A stretch of 64,000 nt of DNA from positions 124,001 to 188,000 of the forward strand of contig QFQP01000011.1 of assembly GCA_003243425.1 (NCBI GenBank). Reading direction: 5' to 3'. Under the pieces are notes generated by a model. It was not told where the DNA came from and did no database searches. It saw nothing but the letters and a program-made list of their open reading frames with translations. Shown one piece after another: positions 26,483-37,300 of this stretch (within the stretch, counting starts at the first letter, position 1; the number at the start of each line of letters is the position of its first letter). Both the position numbers and the translations under genes were made by a program. This DNA comes from Archangium gephyra (lineage in GTDB: Bacteria > Myxococcota > Myxococcia > Myxococcales > Myxococcaceae).

Positions 26483-28126
26483 GTGGAAACGGCGAACTCG
26501 AAACGACAGGCAGCTCTCAAGCAGTTGGGCGAACAGACCTTCGACGTGCTCGTCGTCGGAGGCGGCATCACCGGCACCGGCATCGCGCGTGACGCGGCGC
26601 TGCGTGGCCTGAAGGTCGCGCTGGTCGAGAAGCTCGACTTCGCGGCCGGCACTTCTTCGAAGAGCTCGAAGCTGGTGCACGGCGGCCTGCGGTATCTCGA
26701 GCACGCCGAGTTCGCGCTGGTGTTCGAGTCGGTCAACGAGCGCAAGCGGCTCATGAAGCTCGCCCGGCACCTGGTGCGCCCGCTGCCGTTCCTGGTGACC
26801 AACTACAAAGGCGACAAGCGCTTCCTGGCCACGCTCGCCCTGGGTCTGTGGATCTACGACGCGCTCTGCTTCTTCGGGAACTACCGGAACCACGTCACCT
26901 ACGGCGCGAAGAAGACGATGAAGCTCGAGCCCACGCTCAAGTCGCAGGGCCTGAACGGCGGCATTCTCTATTACGACTGCCTCACCGACGACGCGCGGCT
27001 CACGCTCGAATGCGCGCTCGACGCGCAGTCACTCGGCGCGGTGGTGTTGAACCACGTGAAGGCCGGCAAGCTGCTGCGCGCCGCCGACGGTCGGGTGCAG
27101 GGCGCGGTGGTCGAAGACATCGAGACCGGCACGACCGTCGAGGTGCGTTCGAAGGTGGTCATCAACGCCACCGGCCCGTGGAGCGACGAGGTGCGTGCGC
27201 TCGCCGGTGAGCCCCGCATTCTGAAGCCGACGAAGGGCATCCACATCGTGGTCGACGCGGCGCGCCTGCCGGTGAAGCACGCGTTGATGATGAACAGCCC
27301 GCGCGACAAGCGGGCGGTGTTCTGCATTCCCTGGGGGCTGGGGCGCACCGTGGTCGGCACCACCGACACGTTCTTCGACGGCTCGCCCGACAAGCTCGAG
27401 CCCACGAAGGAAGACGTCACCTATCTGCTCGAGACCGCCAACTCGTACTTCCCGCAGGCCTCGCTCGTGGAAGACGACGTGCTCTCGACGTGGTCGGGCC
27501 TGCGGCCGCTGCTCAAGCCCGATGACGAAGGCGCGGGGGCTTCGGCGGTGTCGCGCGAGCATGAGATCTACGACTCGCCCGGGTTCGTCACCATCGCCGG
27601 CGGCAAGTTGACGACGTTCCGGTTGATGGCCGCGCAGGTGGTCGACAAGGCCATCACGCAGCTCGACGTCACCACGCGTTCCACCACGGCCACGCGGCCA
27701 CTGCCCGGGTCTCAGGGGCTCGACGGCACCGACGAAGCGCTCGCGCAGCTGGCGAAGTCGCTCGAAGGCAAGGGCCTGCCCGAAGGTGGCCCGGAATACC
27801 TCGCCGGCGAATACGGCACACGCGCGCCGCTGTTGCTGGAGCGGGCCGCGGCCGACGGGCTGGAACGGCTCGACCCGGAGCTGCCGTCGATCTTCGCGCA
27901 GGTGGACCTCGCCATCGAAGACGAGTTCGCCCGCACGCTCGACGACGTGCTCTCGCGCCGCATTCCGCTGATTCTCCGCGCGCGAGATCAGGGCCTGGGC
28001 ATCGCGCCGAAGGTCGCCGAACGCATGGCGGCGAAGCTGGGCTGGTCGAAGGAGCGCACCGAACGCGAGCTGACGCACTACCGCGCCGTGGTGAACGGCA
28101 CGCGCGCGTTCAAGACCGCCAGCTGA
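26483..28126 (+). CDS. glpD: FAD-dependent glycerol-3-phosphate dehydrogenase
   Basis: 547 residues. GlpD oxidises glycerol 3-phosphate to dihydroxyacetone phosphate at the inner membrane and passes electrons to quinone. The N-terminal dinucleotide fold DVLVVGGGITGTGIARDAA, the family signature SSKSSKLVHGGLRYLE, INATGPWSDEV and TIAGGKLTTFR are all present, followed by the C-terminal helical domain. It starts with GTG 1 nt after the NUDIX stop, with GGAAG upstream. Its end overlaps the convergent TIGR02265 gene by 17 bp. Confidence 0.94.
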   Translation: METANSKRQAALKQLGEQTFDVLVVGGGITGTGIARDAALRGLKVALVEKLDFAAGTSSKSSKLVHGGLRYLEHAEFALVFESVNERKRLMKLARHLVRPLPFLVTNYKGDKRFLATLALGLWIYDALCFFGNYRNHVTYGAKKTMKLEPTLKSQGLNGGILYYDCLTDDARLTLECALDAQSLGAVVLNHVKAGKLLRAADGRVQGAVVEDIETGTTVEVRSKVVINATGPWSDEVRALAGEPRILKPTKGIHIVVDAARLPVKHALMMNSPRDKRAVFCIPWGLGRTVVGTTDTFFDGSPDKLEPTKEDVTYLLETANSYFPQASLVEDDVLSTWSGLRPLLKPDDEGAGASAVSREHEIYDSPGFVTIAGGKLTTFRLMAAQVVDKAITQLDVTTRSTTATRPLPGSQGLDGTDEALAQLAKSLEGKGLPEGGPEYLAGEYGTRAPLLLERAAADGLERLDPELPSIFAQVDLAIEDEFARTLDDVLSRRIPLILRARDQGLGIAPKVAERMAAKLGWSKERTERELTHYRAVVNGTRAFKTAS

Positions 28127-28700
28127 TCCGGTACGTGAAGTCGTGGCGCTGGAGATCCGCTCTGACGATCTCCACCTCGCCCTTCACGTTCAACACGTCG
28201 AGCACCGCCTGCAACACGCCCTGGCGGTATTCGACGAACAACTGACTCTGCTGGCTCATCTTGGGCAAGAACCTGTCGGGCACGAAGGTGCGAATCGACA
28301 TCTCCTGGGGGCCCAGGTCGGCCACCTCGGAGTCGATGTAGTTCCCAGCCGTCTTGAAGTTGCGGCCCATGCGCATGAGCGTGCGCTTGACGCCGAACAC
28401 CTTGCCCGCGGTCAGCGCCGCGAAGCCGATGGGGGTCTCGACGAAGCCGTGAATGAAGGTGCGACCCAGGTGCCGGTACCGCTCGGTTGGCGGCACTTCG
28501 GCGCCCATGGCGTCGGCGATGAAACGAATGGCCTTGAGCCAGGTGTCGAGCCCGTAGGCCACCTGCACCTGGTCGAGGTTGATGCCTTCGCGCTTGAGCA
28601 CCTCACGCAGCTCGGGCGTGAAGCGCTCACCGAGGGCCTTCTTCAGGCCCTCGAGCGCAGGTCCGAAGACGACCGGTTCTGAAAGGTCGCCTCCGGACAT
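28110..28700 (-). CDS. TIGR02265/DUF2378 family protein (myxobacteria-restricted)
   Basis: 196 residues matching the family by length and by the pattern PALEGLKKALGERF, EVPPTERYRHLGRTFIHGF and RFLPKMSQQSQLFVEYRQGVL. The family occurs in many copies per myxobacterial genome; members look like small ligand- or haem-binding domains, but function is unproven. The ATG at 28700 is chosen because family similarity starts there. It lies 8 nt after the cysteine-rich lipoprotein gene, probably on one transcript. A useful taxonomic marker for this window. Confidence 0.82.
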   Translation of the reverse strand: MSGGDLSEPVVFGPALEGLKKALGERFTPELREVLKREGINLDQVQVAYGLDTWLKAIRFIADAMGAEVPPTERYRHLGRTFIHGFVETPIGFAALTAGKVFGVKRTLMRMGRNFKTAGNYIDSEVADLGPQEMSIRTFVPDRFLPKMSQQSQLFVEYRQGVLQAVLDVLNVKGEVEIVRADLQRHDFTYRISWRS

Positions 28701-28708
28701 TTCGGCGA

Positions 28709-30754
28709 TTACAGGCCGCAGCCGAAGTTGTCGGTCGGCGCGTAATAGACCTGCGTGTTCTGCGCACCGCAGAGCACGGTCTCGACGCAGTACGAACGCG
28801 TGCCAGGCAGCGCGGCCTTGCAGAACGAGCTCTGCGTACCCGTGGGGAAGCCGTCGCCGTTCGGGCACTGCGTACCCAGGGTGCCGGGTTCACAACGGCA
28901 GGCCATGTAGAAGCCACCGTCTTCCTTCCTCAGCGTCTGGTCGATTTCGCAGAAGCCGCCGTCGGGGTCGAAGCCGCCATCGGCCTGGCGCGGCGCGCAG
29001 TCGGCGTTGGTCTGGCAGTAGCCGATGTCCTGGTTGGGGTTCGGCTGCGGGCGCACGTCGCGCGCGATGTAGCCCACAGGGCAGGCGATGGAGTCCTTGC
29101 GCGTGTCGCCATACCGCAGCGGCACCGTGCCGATGTCGTTGATGCTCGGCACCGCGCAGACGTTCACGCCGTCGCCCTGCTGCATCTTGTCGCCGGCGTA
29201 CACACACTTCGGCGCCAGGGGGCTGCAGTTCGGCATGCGAGAGCCGTTGGCGCAGGTCACGTAGCTCGGCGGCATCAGCGCGAGGCACTCGGCGTCAGCG
29301 GCGGCGGCAGCCATCGGGTCGTTCAGGTTGGCGCCCACACCGCACGGCGTGCAGAACGGAGGCGTCGGCGCCTTGTAGCAACCGGCGGCGTTCTGCTCGG
29401 CCACCGGCGGGCAGGCGTCCTGAATGTTGTCGAAGTTCTTGTCCTCGCCGCAGCAGTACTCGCCACGGGCACACGCGATGAGCGCGCCGCCCTGCTCCTT
29501 GCAGGTCTCGAGGCGGCAGTAGTTGATGCCGCCGTCAGCGGTGCACGCGTACGGGTTGCGGCAGTCCTTGTACGGAAGCGCGGTGACAGGGTCGACGCCC
29601 GGGCGGCAGTCGTCTTTGCACGCGAAGGTGCCACGGTCGCAGTAGCCGAGGTACGGCTGGCCCGACGGCAGCTCCGGGCACTCGAGCGAGTCCATGCACT
29701 CGCCGCGGGCGCGGCAGCGCTTGGCCGAGTCGGTACCGTCGAGCAGCTTCTCAGCCTTGCAGACGAGGTCGGGGCCACCGAACGGGTTACCGGCCGAGAG
29801 CTGGCACTCCGAGTCGCCCGCGCACGCAGGCTTGCAGCGGCCAGCGCCGTAGTAGAGCGAGTCGGGGTTCAGGTTCTTCTGGTCGACCCAGCAGGTCTGG
29901 CCGGGCGGGCAGCCGGGGGCCACGTTGTCCTTGATGCTGAAGTCCCAGCGGCAACGGGGCACGCACACGCCACCGCACGAGTTGGGGCCGGCGTCGGGGC
30001 GGTTGACGCTGCACACCGCGCCTGACGGGCAGTCCGGGTCGACGTTGCAGCCGATGCTCTCGCAGCTGTTGGTCTGCGGCACGCAGTAGCCTTCGCCGTC
30101 GTTGATGTTGCCGCACTGGCACTGACCAATCTGCTGATAGCGGCAGTACTTCTTGCCGCTCATGTCGTCGGGGAGCGCACGGCAGCGGCCGGTGCCCACG
30201 CCGTCCGGCGCGCCGAAGATGTTGGGGTCGGTGCCGCACTCGATGTCGGCGAGGCACTCGGTGCACGGCGTCTTGCGCACGCGGCACACGCCCGGCCCGA
30301 TGCCGCCGTCGTCCTGGCGGGTGTCGCACAGGCAGCCGATGCCGTAGCGGTAGCAGCGATCGTTGGGGTCGTTGAGCTCCTGGCACTCGTAGTTCTGCGT
30401 GCAGGCCTTGCCCTGTTCGCAGATGCCGGTGCTGCCGCAGATCTTGCCTTCGCTGCAGTCGAAGTCGCTCACGCACGGCGGCGGGCCGGCGTCGGGAACG
30501 CCCGAGTCGACCGGGTCGACCGTCTTGGCTTCACACGCGCCGCTGTTGCAGGTCTGGTCGGAACCGCAGGCGGTGCACAGCGCACCGGCGGTGCCACACT
30601 GCGCGTCCGTCGTGGTGCCGACGCATTCAGCCTTGTCGGTGCAACAGCCGGCACAGTTCTCCGGGCCGCACTTCTTCTGACATCCGGGGGTGAGGGCGAC
30701 GAGAAGGCCCATCAGGCCTCCCAAGATCGCGAAGCGAACGTGTCTGGAAATCAT
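28709..30754 (-). CDS. Large cysteine-rich surface lipoprotein
   Basis: 681 residues with lipobox LTPGC (Cys25) and some 70 cysteines in short EGF-like knots. The N-terminal module KKCGPENCAGCC...C...CG..G.LC.ACG is the myxobacterial 'GCC' motif, also found in the repeat lipoprotein at 45.8-46.9 kb. The middle has repeated C-x-SDxxCxxG and DCPSGAVC units separated by short DAG linkers. The protein is likely exported and disulfide-bonded, displayed on the cell surface. No enzyme motif. Its 160-bp upstream region separates it from the lower-GC island. Confidence 0.8.
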   Translation of the reverse strand: MISRHVRFAILGGLMGLLVALTPGCQKKCGPENCAGCCTDKAECVGTTTDAQCGTAGALCTACGSDQTCNSGACEAKTVDPVDSGVPDAGPPPCVSDFDCSEGKICGSTGICEQGKACTQNYECQELNDPNDRCYRYGIGCLCDTRQDDGGIGPGVCRVRKTPCTECLADIECGTDPNIFGAPDGVGTGRCRALPDDMSGKKYCRYQQIGQCQCGNINDGEGYCVPQTNSCESIGCNVDPDCPSGAVCSVNRPDAGPNSCGGVCVPRCRWDFSIKDNVAPGCPPGQTCWVDQKNLNPDSLYYGAGRCKPACAGDSECQLSAGNPFGGPDLVCKAEKLLDGTDSAKRCRARGECMDSLECPELPSGQPYLGYCDRGTFACKDDCRPGVDPVTALPYKDCRNPYACTADGGINYCRLETCKEQGGALIACARGEYCCGEDKNFDNIQDACPPVAEQNAAGCYKAPTPPFCTPCGVGANLNDPMAAAAADAECLALMPPSYVTCANGSRMPNCSPLAPKCVYAGDKMQQGDGVNVCAVPSINDIGTVPLRYGDTRKDSIACPVGYIARDVRPQPNPNQDIGYCQTNADCAPRQADGGFDPDGGFCEIDQTLRKEDGGFYMACRCEPGTLGTQCPNGDGFPTGTQSSFCKAALPGTRSYCVETVLCGAQNTQVYYAPTDNFGCGL

Positions 30755-30864
30755 GGCGTTGAGGGTCCTCGTGAAGGTCGGCCTGAGACGTGTCCGCCTT
30801 AGCCGAAATCACGGGACCGCAACACCTTCAGGGGCGGCTACGCTCCGCGATTCTATTCTGGTCT

Positions 30865-30882
30865 TCGGCGGCATGCCGCCGA
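30865..30882. terminator. Perfect 8-bp palindrome after the putative immunity gene
   Basis: TCGGCGGC-AT-GCCGCCGA lies 33 nt beyond the stop codon of the minus-strand gene at 30915-31364. It sits near the point where base composition returns to the high-GC norm. No T-run follows. It may end the RHS operon transcript or be a protein-binding site for the next gene. Confidence 0.35.
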
Positions 30883-30914
30883 CACATCGTCGGGAACCAG
30901 GAAACGCCGCCAAC

Positions 30915-31364
30915 TCACCGTCCACGGAAGACTCCGGATAGGAGATCTCGCACCTCCTGAAGTGGAGTCTCGTCACATCCGACAATCAAGACACAATAGC
31001 CGGTCCACTCCTCAAAACGCTCTTCGGCCGGCCAAGTAGAAAACAGGAAGCCTTCCAACACTTCACTCACACCGGCTCCGTCCAACAGATCACTCATGAC
31101 ATGAGGCTCAGGACGCCGGGACAGAACCTCTAGCAATACCTCAAAACTATCGCGTGCCCCCCTTCCCGCTACCGACACACCGAGAAGAGGAACACTCATT
31201 AGGTCGTCAATAAGCAACTCCACTTGCTCGCGGGACACGTCCACCGCGAACCACACCAGCACAAGCGAGCCCGCCAAACAGGACAATTCCGAGCCTCGAG
31301 CCGCGGGCGCTAGGGTTCCCCCCAACACTCGTCGCCCCTGAACATCCCCAAGTTGCGACAGCAT
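30915..31364 (-). CDS. Small acidic protein, putative immunity partner of the RHS protein
   Basis: 149 residues, no signal peptide, acidic overall, with an alternating alpha/beta look (LVLVWFAVDVSREQVELLIDDL, VPLLGVSVAGRGARDSFEVL, FSTWPAEERFEEWTGYCVLIV). I recognise no catalytic motif. The immunity call is an inference from context. Its ATG shares one base with the stop of the giant RHS gene (TAATG), so it is made in step with it. A small cytoplasmic protein directly behind the variable tip of an RHS protein is the classic place for immunity proteins. Base composition matches the island, not the flanks. Confidence 0.6.
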   Translation of the reverse strand: MLSQLGDVQGRRVLGGTLAPAARGSELSCLAGSLVLVWFAVDVSREQVELLIDDLMSVPLLGVSVAGRGARDSFEVLLEVLSRRPEPHVMSDLLDGAGVSEVLEGFLFSTWPAEERFEEWTGYCVLIVGCDETPLQEVRDLLSGVFRGR

Positions 31365-34300
31365 TATAGCCCCTTATCCTTAATGAACTGCTTGATAGTT
31401 TCTATTTGACTGTCAACATTCCGAATAGTCCGCTCCACCTGCGACTTATATTGCAAACCAGGCAACTTATCCTTGTGCTCCTGGAGTGTTCGTTCGGCCT
31501 TCTTTAGGCCTTTGAAGATTGACTTCGGTCCGGCTGCCTTCAACTGCTTCTCGAGATCGGCATATATCTTCGGGCTTATTGGAGCACGCTTCTTGGGCTC
31601 TCCATCTGAATCATCTCCATCGTCTCCTGGGCCACCCGGAGGCGGCGGAGGGGGGGGGGGCGGCAGGGGAGGTGACTCGGGGGACGAAGGCTGAACTTGG
31701 TCGTCGTGTTTCTCAGTGTTCGATGTCTCCGACTTCTTTAGTTCGTCGATCAACGTGTCAGTGCGGGGTGCCAATTTCTCGCACGCGCCCACACACACGA
31801 ATTTGTCAGTTGGATCACCCCACTGATTAGCTTGCCATTTCTCAAGGCGGCGTTCGATCTTCTTTCGACGGTCCGCCTCGGTCGCGGCCGGTGAGCGAAC
31901 GGCATATCCGTTCGTTCCGCGAGCAGTAGCCGTCGGCGCATAGCCTGCCAACGGCAACCCACCGGAGAAGGCGAGAACGACATTGGGTCGTCGCGACTCC
32001 GTTCTGAAAGCGAGCGACGTCCATTTGTCCTCAATCCGGCCGACAGGCGCGCCGCGGAAGAAGTCGGCGGCGGCGGCCTGATATTCGAGATCGGTAAATT
32101 CTGTATTGAAAGTTGGGCGTGACGGCTCGGGACTCAACGCACGCTTACCCTTGCCTTCCACGTCGCTAGGCGTGAACTTATGCTCTCGCTTGGCGGTGAT
32201 ACTCCCAGCGCTGAGACCGAGGGGGTCGAACGCGTTGATCGAGTCGAATGCGTTGAACGCGTAAAGGTCGAACGAATCAACGGGACCAAGCGGATCTCGG
32301 ATTAACCACTGCGCAGCCTCCGGCGAATACCACCGATTCCGGAAATACAGCAGGCCCGTAGTCGACGAGGAGTAGGCCGAATGGAATCCAAATGGAATAT
32401 CGAACGGCTTCGCGCAGTGAATATCGTCGACTTCTTCGCAAGTTGTAGATGTGGCGCTGTTGACGTAGCGGCCTCGACCTTCGGGTGTGTATGTCGCCGT
32501 TGCGGCAAGCCATCTCTTGTCAAAAATCCACGCGACAACATTTGCCTTTCCGTCGTTCACGGCGAGATACTCCATATTGGCAGTGTAAACCGAGACCAGG
32601 TCGTCGAGTCTTTGAGCCCATGATGCCGACCAACGAATGCCGCCGGACGCGTCAAACGATTCCACCATTTGGTCGCCGTCATGCACGAGCACCTCAATGA
32701 CGCCGAAATTTGAGTCAAGCCGGCCAACCAAGCGACCCAGCGCGTCGTAGAGATACGACTCCTTCGCCTCGGATTTTGAATTTTTGACCGACACGAGAGC
32801 ATCGAACTCGTCGAAGACAAATTCCTGCTTGGCGTCTGAAATCAAACGGCCCGCGTTGTCGAACGTAGCGTGCCGTGAGGTCGCGCCGACGGAGAACGAC
32901 CCGAGCTGATGCCCCTGGCGAGCGACATCTGTATTATTCGGAGACTGATACTGAACAGTTGTTTGAAAACGAGGCGCCTGAATACCGTTTGAAATTGACA
33001 ACAAAGCGCCGACTTTCGCCTCGCGGGCATACTGCCAGCGGTCCGCCCCGAGATTGTCTCCCTCTTGCTCCACGATCGCGCCCGAGAGCTGAGTAAGCTG
33101 ATGCGCCGGTACACTCGCCGTTGTCCCGGCCTCTCGTATAACAGACAGTCGACCGAGAGCATCATAGACATATCCACGCCACTCAACAAAGCCGGACATC
33201 GAATCCGAAAAATCGACCGAGCTGCTTGCGATTCGCCCGGAAATATCGCGCTGCACCTCAATCGAGCCAAAACCGAAATAGGTCCATCTATACGGCTGGG
33301 CGAGTGAATCGAACTTCGTCCCATTCTTGAGCGAATAGCTCGAGTAAGAGCTTTCACGGTCAGTCTCTAGTTCACCCAACCAAGAGAAATCAGTCCAATC
33401 TCCAGAGGCACGCAACTGTAGAGTTTCGCGACCCTGACTGTCCAGATGGTGCTGCTGAGTGCGTCCGCTAGGCAGCGTGACATTCCGCTGCCAATTGCCG
33501 TTCAAGATCCAATCCCAACTCAACACATGCGCGGGCATCTGACCAACTTGCGTAGTCTCGGTGTAGTGGCGACTTGCATCATCATACGTTCGCGTCGTCG
33601 TCACCGTGCGGTCGAGGACGTCCAACAGCGACAATGCATGATTCGTTCGCGTGGCAGTCGAGAGCCGTCCGAGGTCATCCCAGGTAAAGGTCTGCAGCGT
33701 CTGCACAGGATTCTGGGGATTGCCTTCAACGACGGTCTCGAGTTGCCCCAAAGAGTTATAGATGTAGCCAACGTCGTATTGGGCTGACACGGAGCGCATC
33801 GAAATACGCCCGTGCTCGTCATAGAGCGACGTATCAATGACCGATTGAGGACCGCTCTTCACAGTCGGGGCACCGAATCCGTCGTATTGCTGAACTGTCA
33901 CATACCCGAGAGGATCTGTCGTGCTCTCCAATGCACCTCGTGAGTTGTAAGTATAACTGCTGATTTCGAAACCCGTGGCCCCCCACACCTCTTGCTCACG
34001 CAACTGCTCGACGCGACCTAAGAGATCGTAGGACGCCTCCGTCACGGATGTGTCCGGCATCACTACCCGTTCGAGATTTCCTGAATCGTCGTAGTTGAAG
34101 AGAGTGTCTCGATGCAGCGAACCGCCTTGCTCGCGCAACGTGACGACGCGATCCAATTCATTCAGGGTCGAAATCTGACCCGTGGTGAGGAGGCCGTCCT
34201 TTCGGATCTTTGAATTCGTGACAACCCGAGCTCCATCGGGCCATGTGAAGTCTGTATTTAGCTCCACGTCGGCGACCGAGTCCTCGGCCCACGCGACGAT

Positions 34301-37300
34301 CCCATCAACCCCCCGCATCACCGTCCGAGTTCCTCGTCCATCCGCCGTCACGGAGAACGGTTCCCCGCCAGGGAGCCGTACGAACGACGCGAGCGTTATG
34401 CCGTTACGCGTTACCTGTACGGTCCGACCAAGGCCGTCATGCTGATACATCGTCCGATGCGCCGCGCTTTGTCCAATCTGCTGAGACGTCAGCGCGTCGG
34501 CCTTCGAATACTTGTACTTGGTTACGCGGCCTTGCGTGTCCGTGTACGACTTCGCACGCCCCAGGCCGTCCCACCGCCAGTTCTCAGTGAGCACTTGCAC
34601 CTGCCCACGGTCTCTCGTCTCGACCTGACCGTCGTCATTGTAGTAGGTGTCAACGTTTCGCGGGGAATCCGTAGTGTTTGGATTCCAACTAATCGACTTC
34701 GTTACCCATTTCCGAGCATCACGATGGGTCTGATTGATGAGCCCCGCACCATCGATCTCTCGAAACACGTGACCCTCTCGGGTGTATACCCACGAATTGG
34801 TCACATTGGCTGTCTGACCAACACTACATCCGTTGGCGATCGAAGCGTCACATCGAGTTAGAACTTTATCATCATTATCGTAAGTGAAGACAGCATCAGA
34901 TAAGACGACGCCATTATTCGTGATTCGACGCGTTCGAGTCACTCGCCTGAACAAGTCGAATTCGTTCAGTGAGTAGGAATGTCTGTTCGGTTGCCCTCGA
35001 GGATACAGGTCCGTCCGAATGACACGCCCGTCAGTATCGGTCGTGATCACGGTACGAAGATCACTGTCGCTCCGCACCCCGCTGACATGGCCAAGAACGT
35101 TGTAATTGAAACGCTGGCTCAATCCGACGGGGGCATTCAAAACTCCTTCGATCGCTTCCGCGGACAGCCCAAGTGAGCTCAGTTGTTGAGAGAGATCGGA
35201 TGGGCAGGTCGAAAAAAGAAACCGGTACGCGACAGGCAACTGGGTACAAGCCGCTCTCGAAGGAGCTCCGGTCGTGGGCCAACCCTTCTCCCGCGTCACG
35301 CGGGCGAGAAACCCACCATTTCCTCCGTTCACGTCACCCGAGGGCAGCAAGTCGGCAGCACCGGCTTGAATCGTGTCGCGATCGTAATATTCCAGAGTCG
35401 TCTTACCGCCTCCGGGCTCGATGACTGTGTGCGGCCGTCCAGCCGATGACCACCGGAGGAACGTGTCCTCAGTTTGCGACCAATTGGCACCACCCTCCCG
35501 ACGAATTCTGACGGGCACCCCCAGAATCGTCGTCGTGGAATTGTCTCCGTTGATGTCGGTACCATACAGAGCGACATTCAATTGGCTCGAGACCGCACTC
35601 CAGTCGAACTCGAATGTGCTTCCATCGGTGGGAATGGTACGAGGCGACCCAGGCGGAGAATCGGTCGACAGACCGGCTCCCCAGAGATGCTCGCGCCAAA
35701 GCAGCGTCTGCAGCTTCGGCGACGCGCTCGTGAGTTCTTGATAGTCGAAGGTGATCACCGAACGCCGCAAGGCTTCATCTGTGCCGTCGGGCTTCACGTT
35801 TCCGGACACCACGAGTTTGACTTGATTAAAGAACGGCTCGTATGCGTAGGCGGTAAAACGCCCAAACGAACCTTCTTCCAGGGTCGTGCCCTCCACCTCA
35901 TCGATCACTTCGCCGCCCCGCGGCCGGTTCCATACACGGACCACGTTGCCACGTTTTGACCAATGATCAGGCCGAGTGCTCCCCAGACTTCCGCCCGGAA
36001 TCTCTGTCTCCATGTACGTGTAGCGAGTGTCGCCATCCAACGGTGACCAGACCGTGGAAGTCGTGCGGCGCTGCGAAACGACGTTGCCATCAGCGTTGTA
36101 CAACGTTTCTGCGACTCTCAGACTTCCGTCGACGAGAACCGCATTCACGAGGGTGCGACCGTGATAATTGAGCCCCTGGTAGTGAACGTCGCCATCGCGA
36201 TCGGTGTACTTCACCCACTGACAAATTCGATTGGAGTTCGCCGCTGTGTGTTTGCGGCGGCCCGTCATGGACTCAACGACATAACCACCGTCGAGCGCTT
36301 TGCTCCACGTGGACGCCAGATCGTTGTGACGCACGTCATACGTCTCGGAGAGTGCGAGCGTCTCGCAGGAAAGCACAGATCGCTTGAGCGACTGCTCAAA
36401 CGAAACACCAGCGGTCGCGAGAGCAGTCGTCGGCAGCGCTGTATCGAAATAGTCGATTGACGGGCTGTAACCTGGCAATCGAGTTCGAGATTCGGGGAGG
36501 AGATGGACGCCGCACGCGCTACCGGCCGTATTCTCCATGATCGTCACATTCGGGAGTGCGAACGGGCCTCCCGGGCGCTGAAAAATGTCTCCTGTGGTTC
36601 CACGAGGCAGCAACAAACCCTTCGCGTATGCCGCCTGCACAGCGGCCGCGTCCGTTGCTTCGAGCGGAAACCGCGACTTGAGTGCCAGGGGAAGAAAGTC
36701 GTCCGTCTCGTCCCCGTTGATTTGTGTCCCCGACAGTTTGGGAACAGCACCGGAGTACTCGAAGGTTGCGAGAGGCAGGAGGGGAACCGAATTCCAGTTG
36801 GCCGACGGGGCCGCCGGATGAGTCACCGTTGGTAGACTTCCATTTGCCGCACTGCCCCAACGCTGAGCGCGAACTCGGTCGAAGTCCTTGTCATAGACGG
36901 AAGTCACATATCGAGTTTCGGACTCGATTCTCGAGACCGCGCCCGTCGCTGTGACTCGGACAGTCGTGATGTTGTCGGCGGCCTCGGAATACAATCGACG
37001 GGTTTGTACGGCGACGAGCGCATTCACATCGGCAAACTGTCCAACGCGCTGCCAGCCGTCTGAACACGGCGCCTTGGCAAGAACATCACAATTATAGATA
37101 TTCTTATAATACTCCTCAAACGAGGAGCCGGCCAGGGCAAGATTGTTCGGCATTTGATCGGAGCGCTGCCAGGCGTACTCGTATTCATAGCCGCGCTCAC
37201 CGGCACCAATGATGAGCGGCGACCCTGTCAGCCCGTCCAATCTCTTGGTAGTTCTGAGAAATCGCTCGTTCAGACCAGCGGGCGCCGCTCCGTTCGCTAC

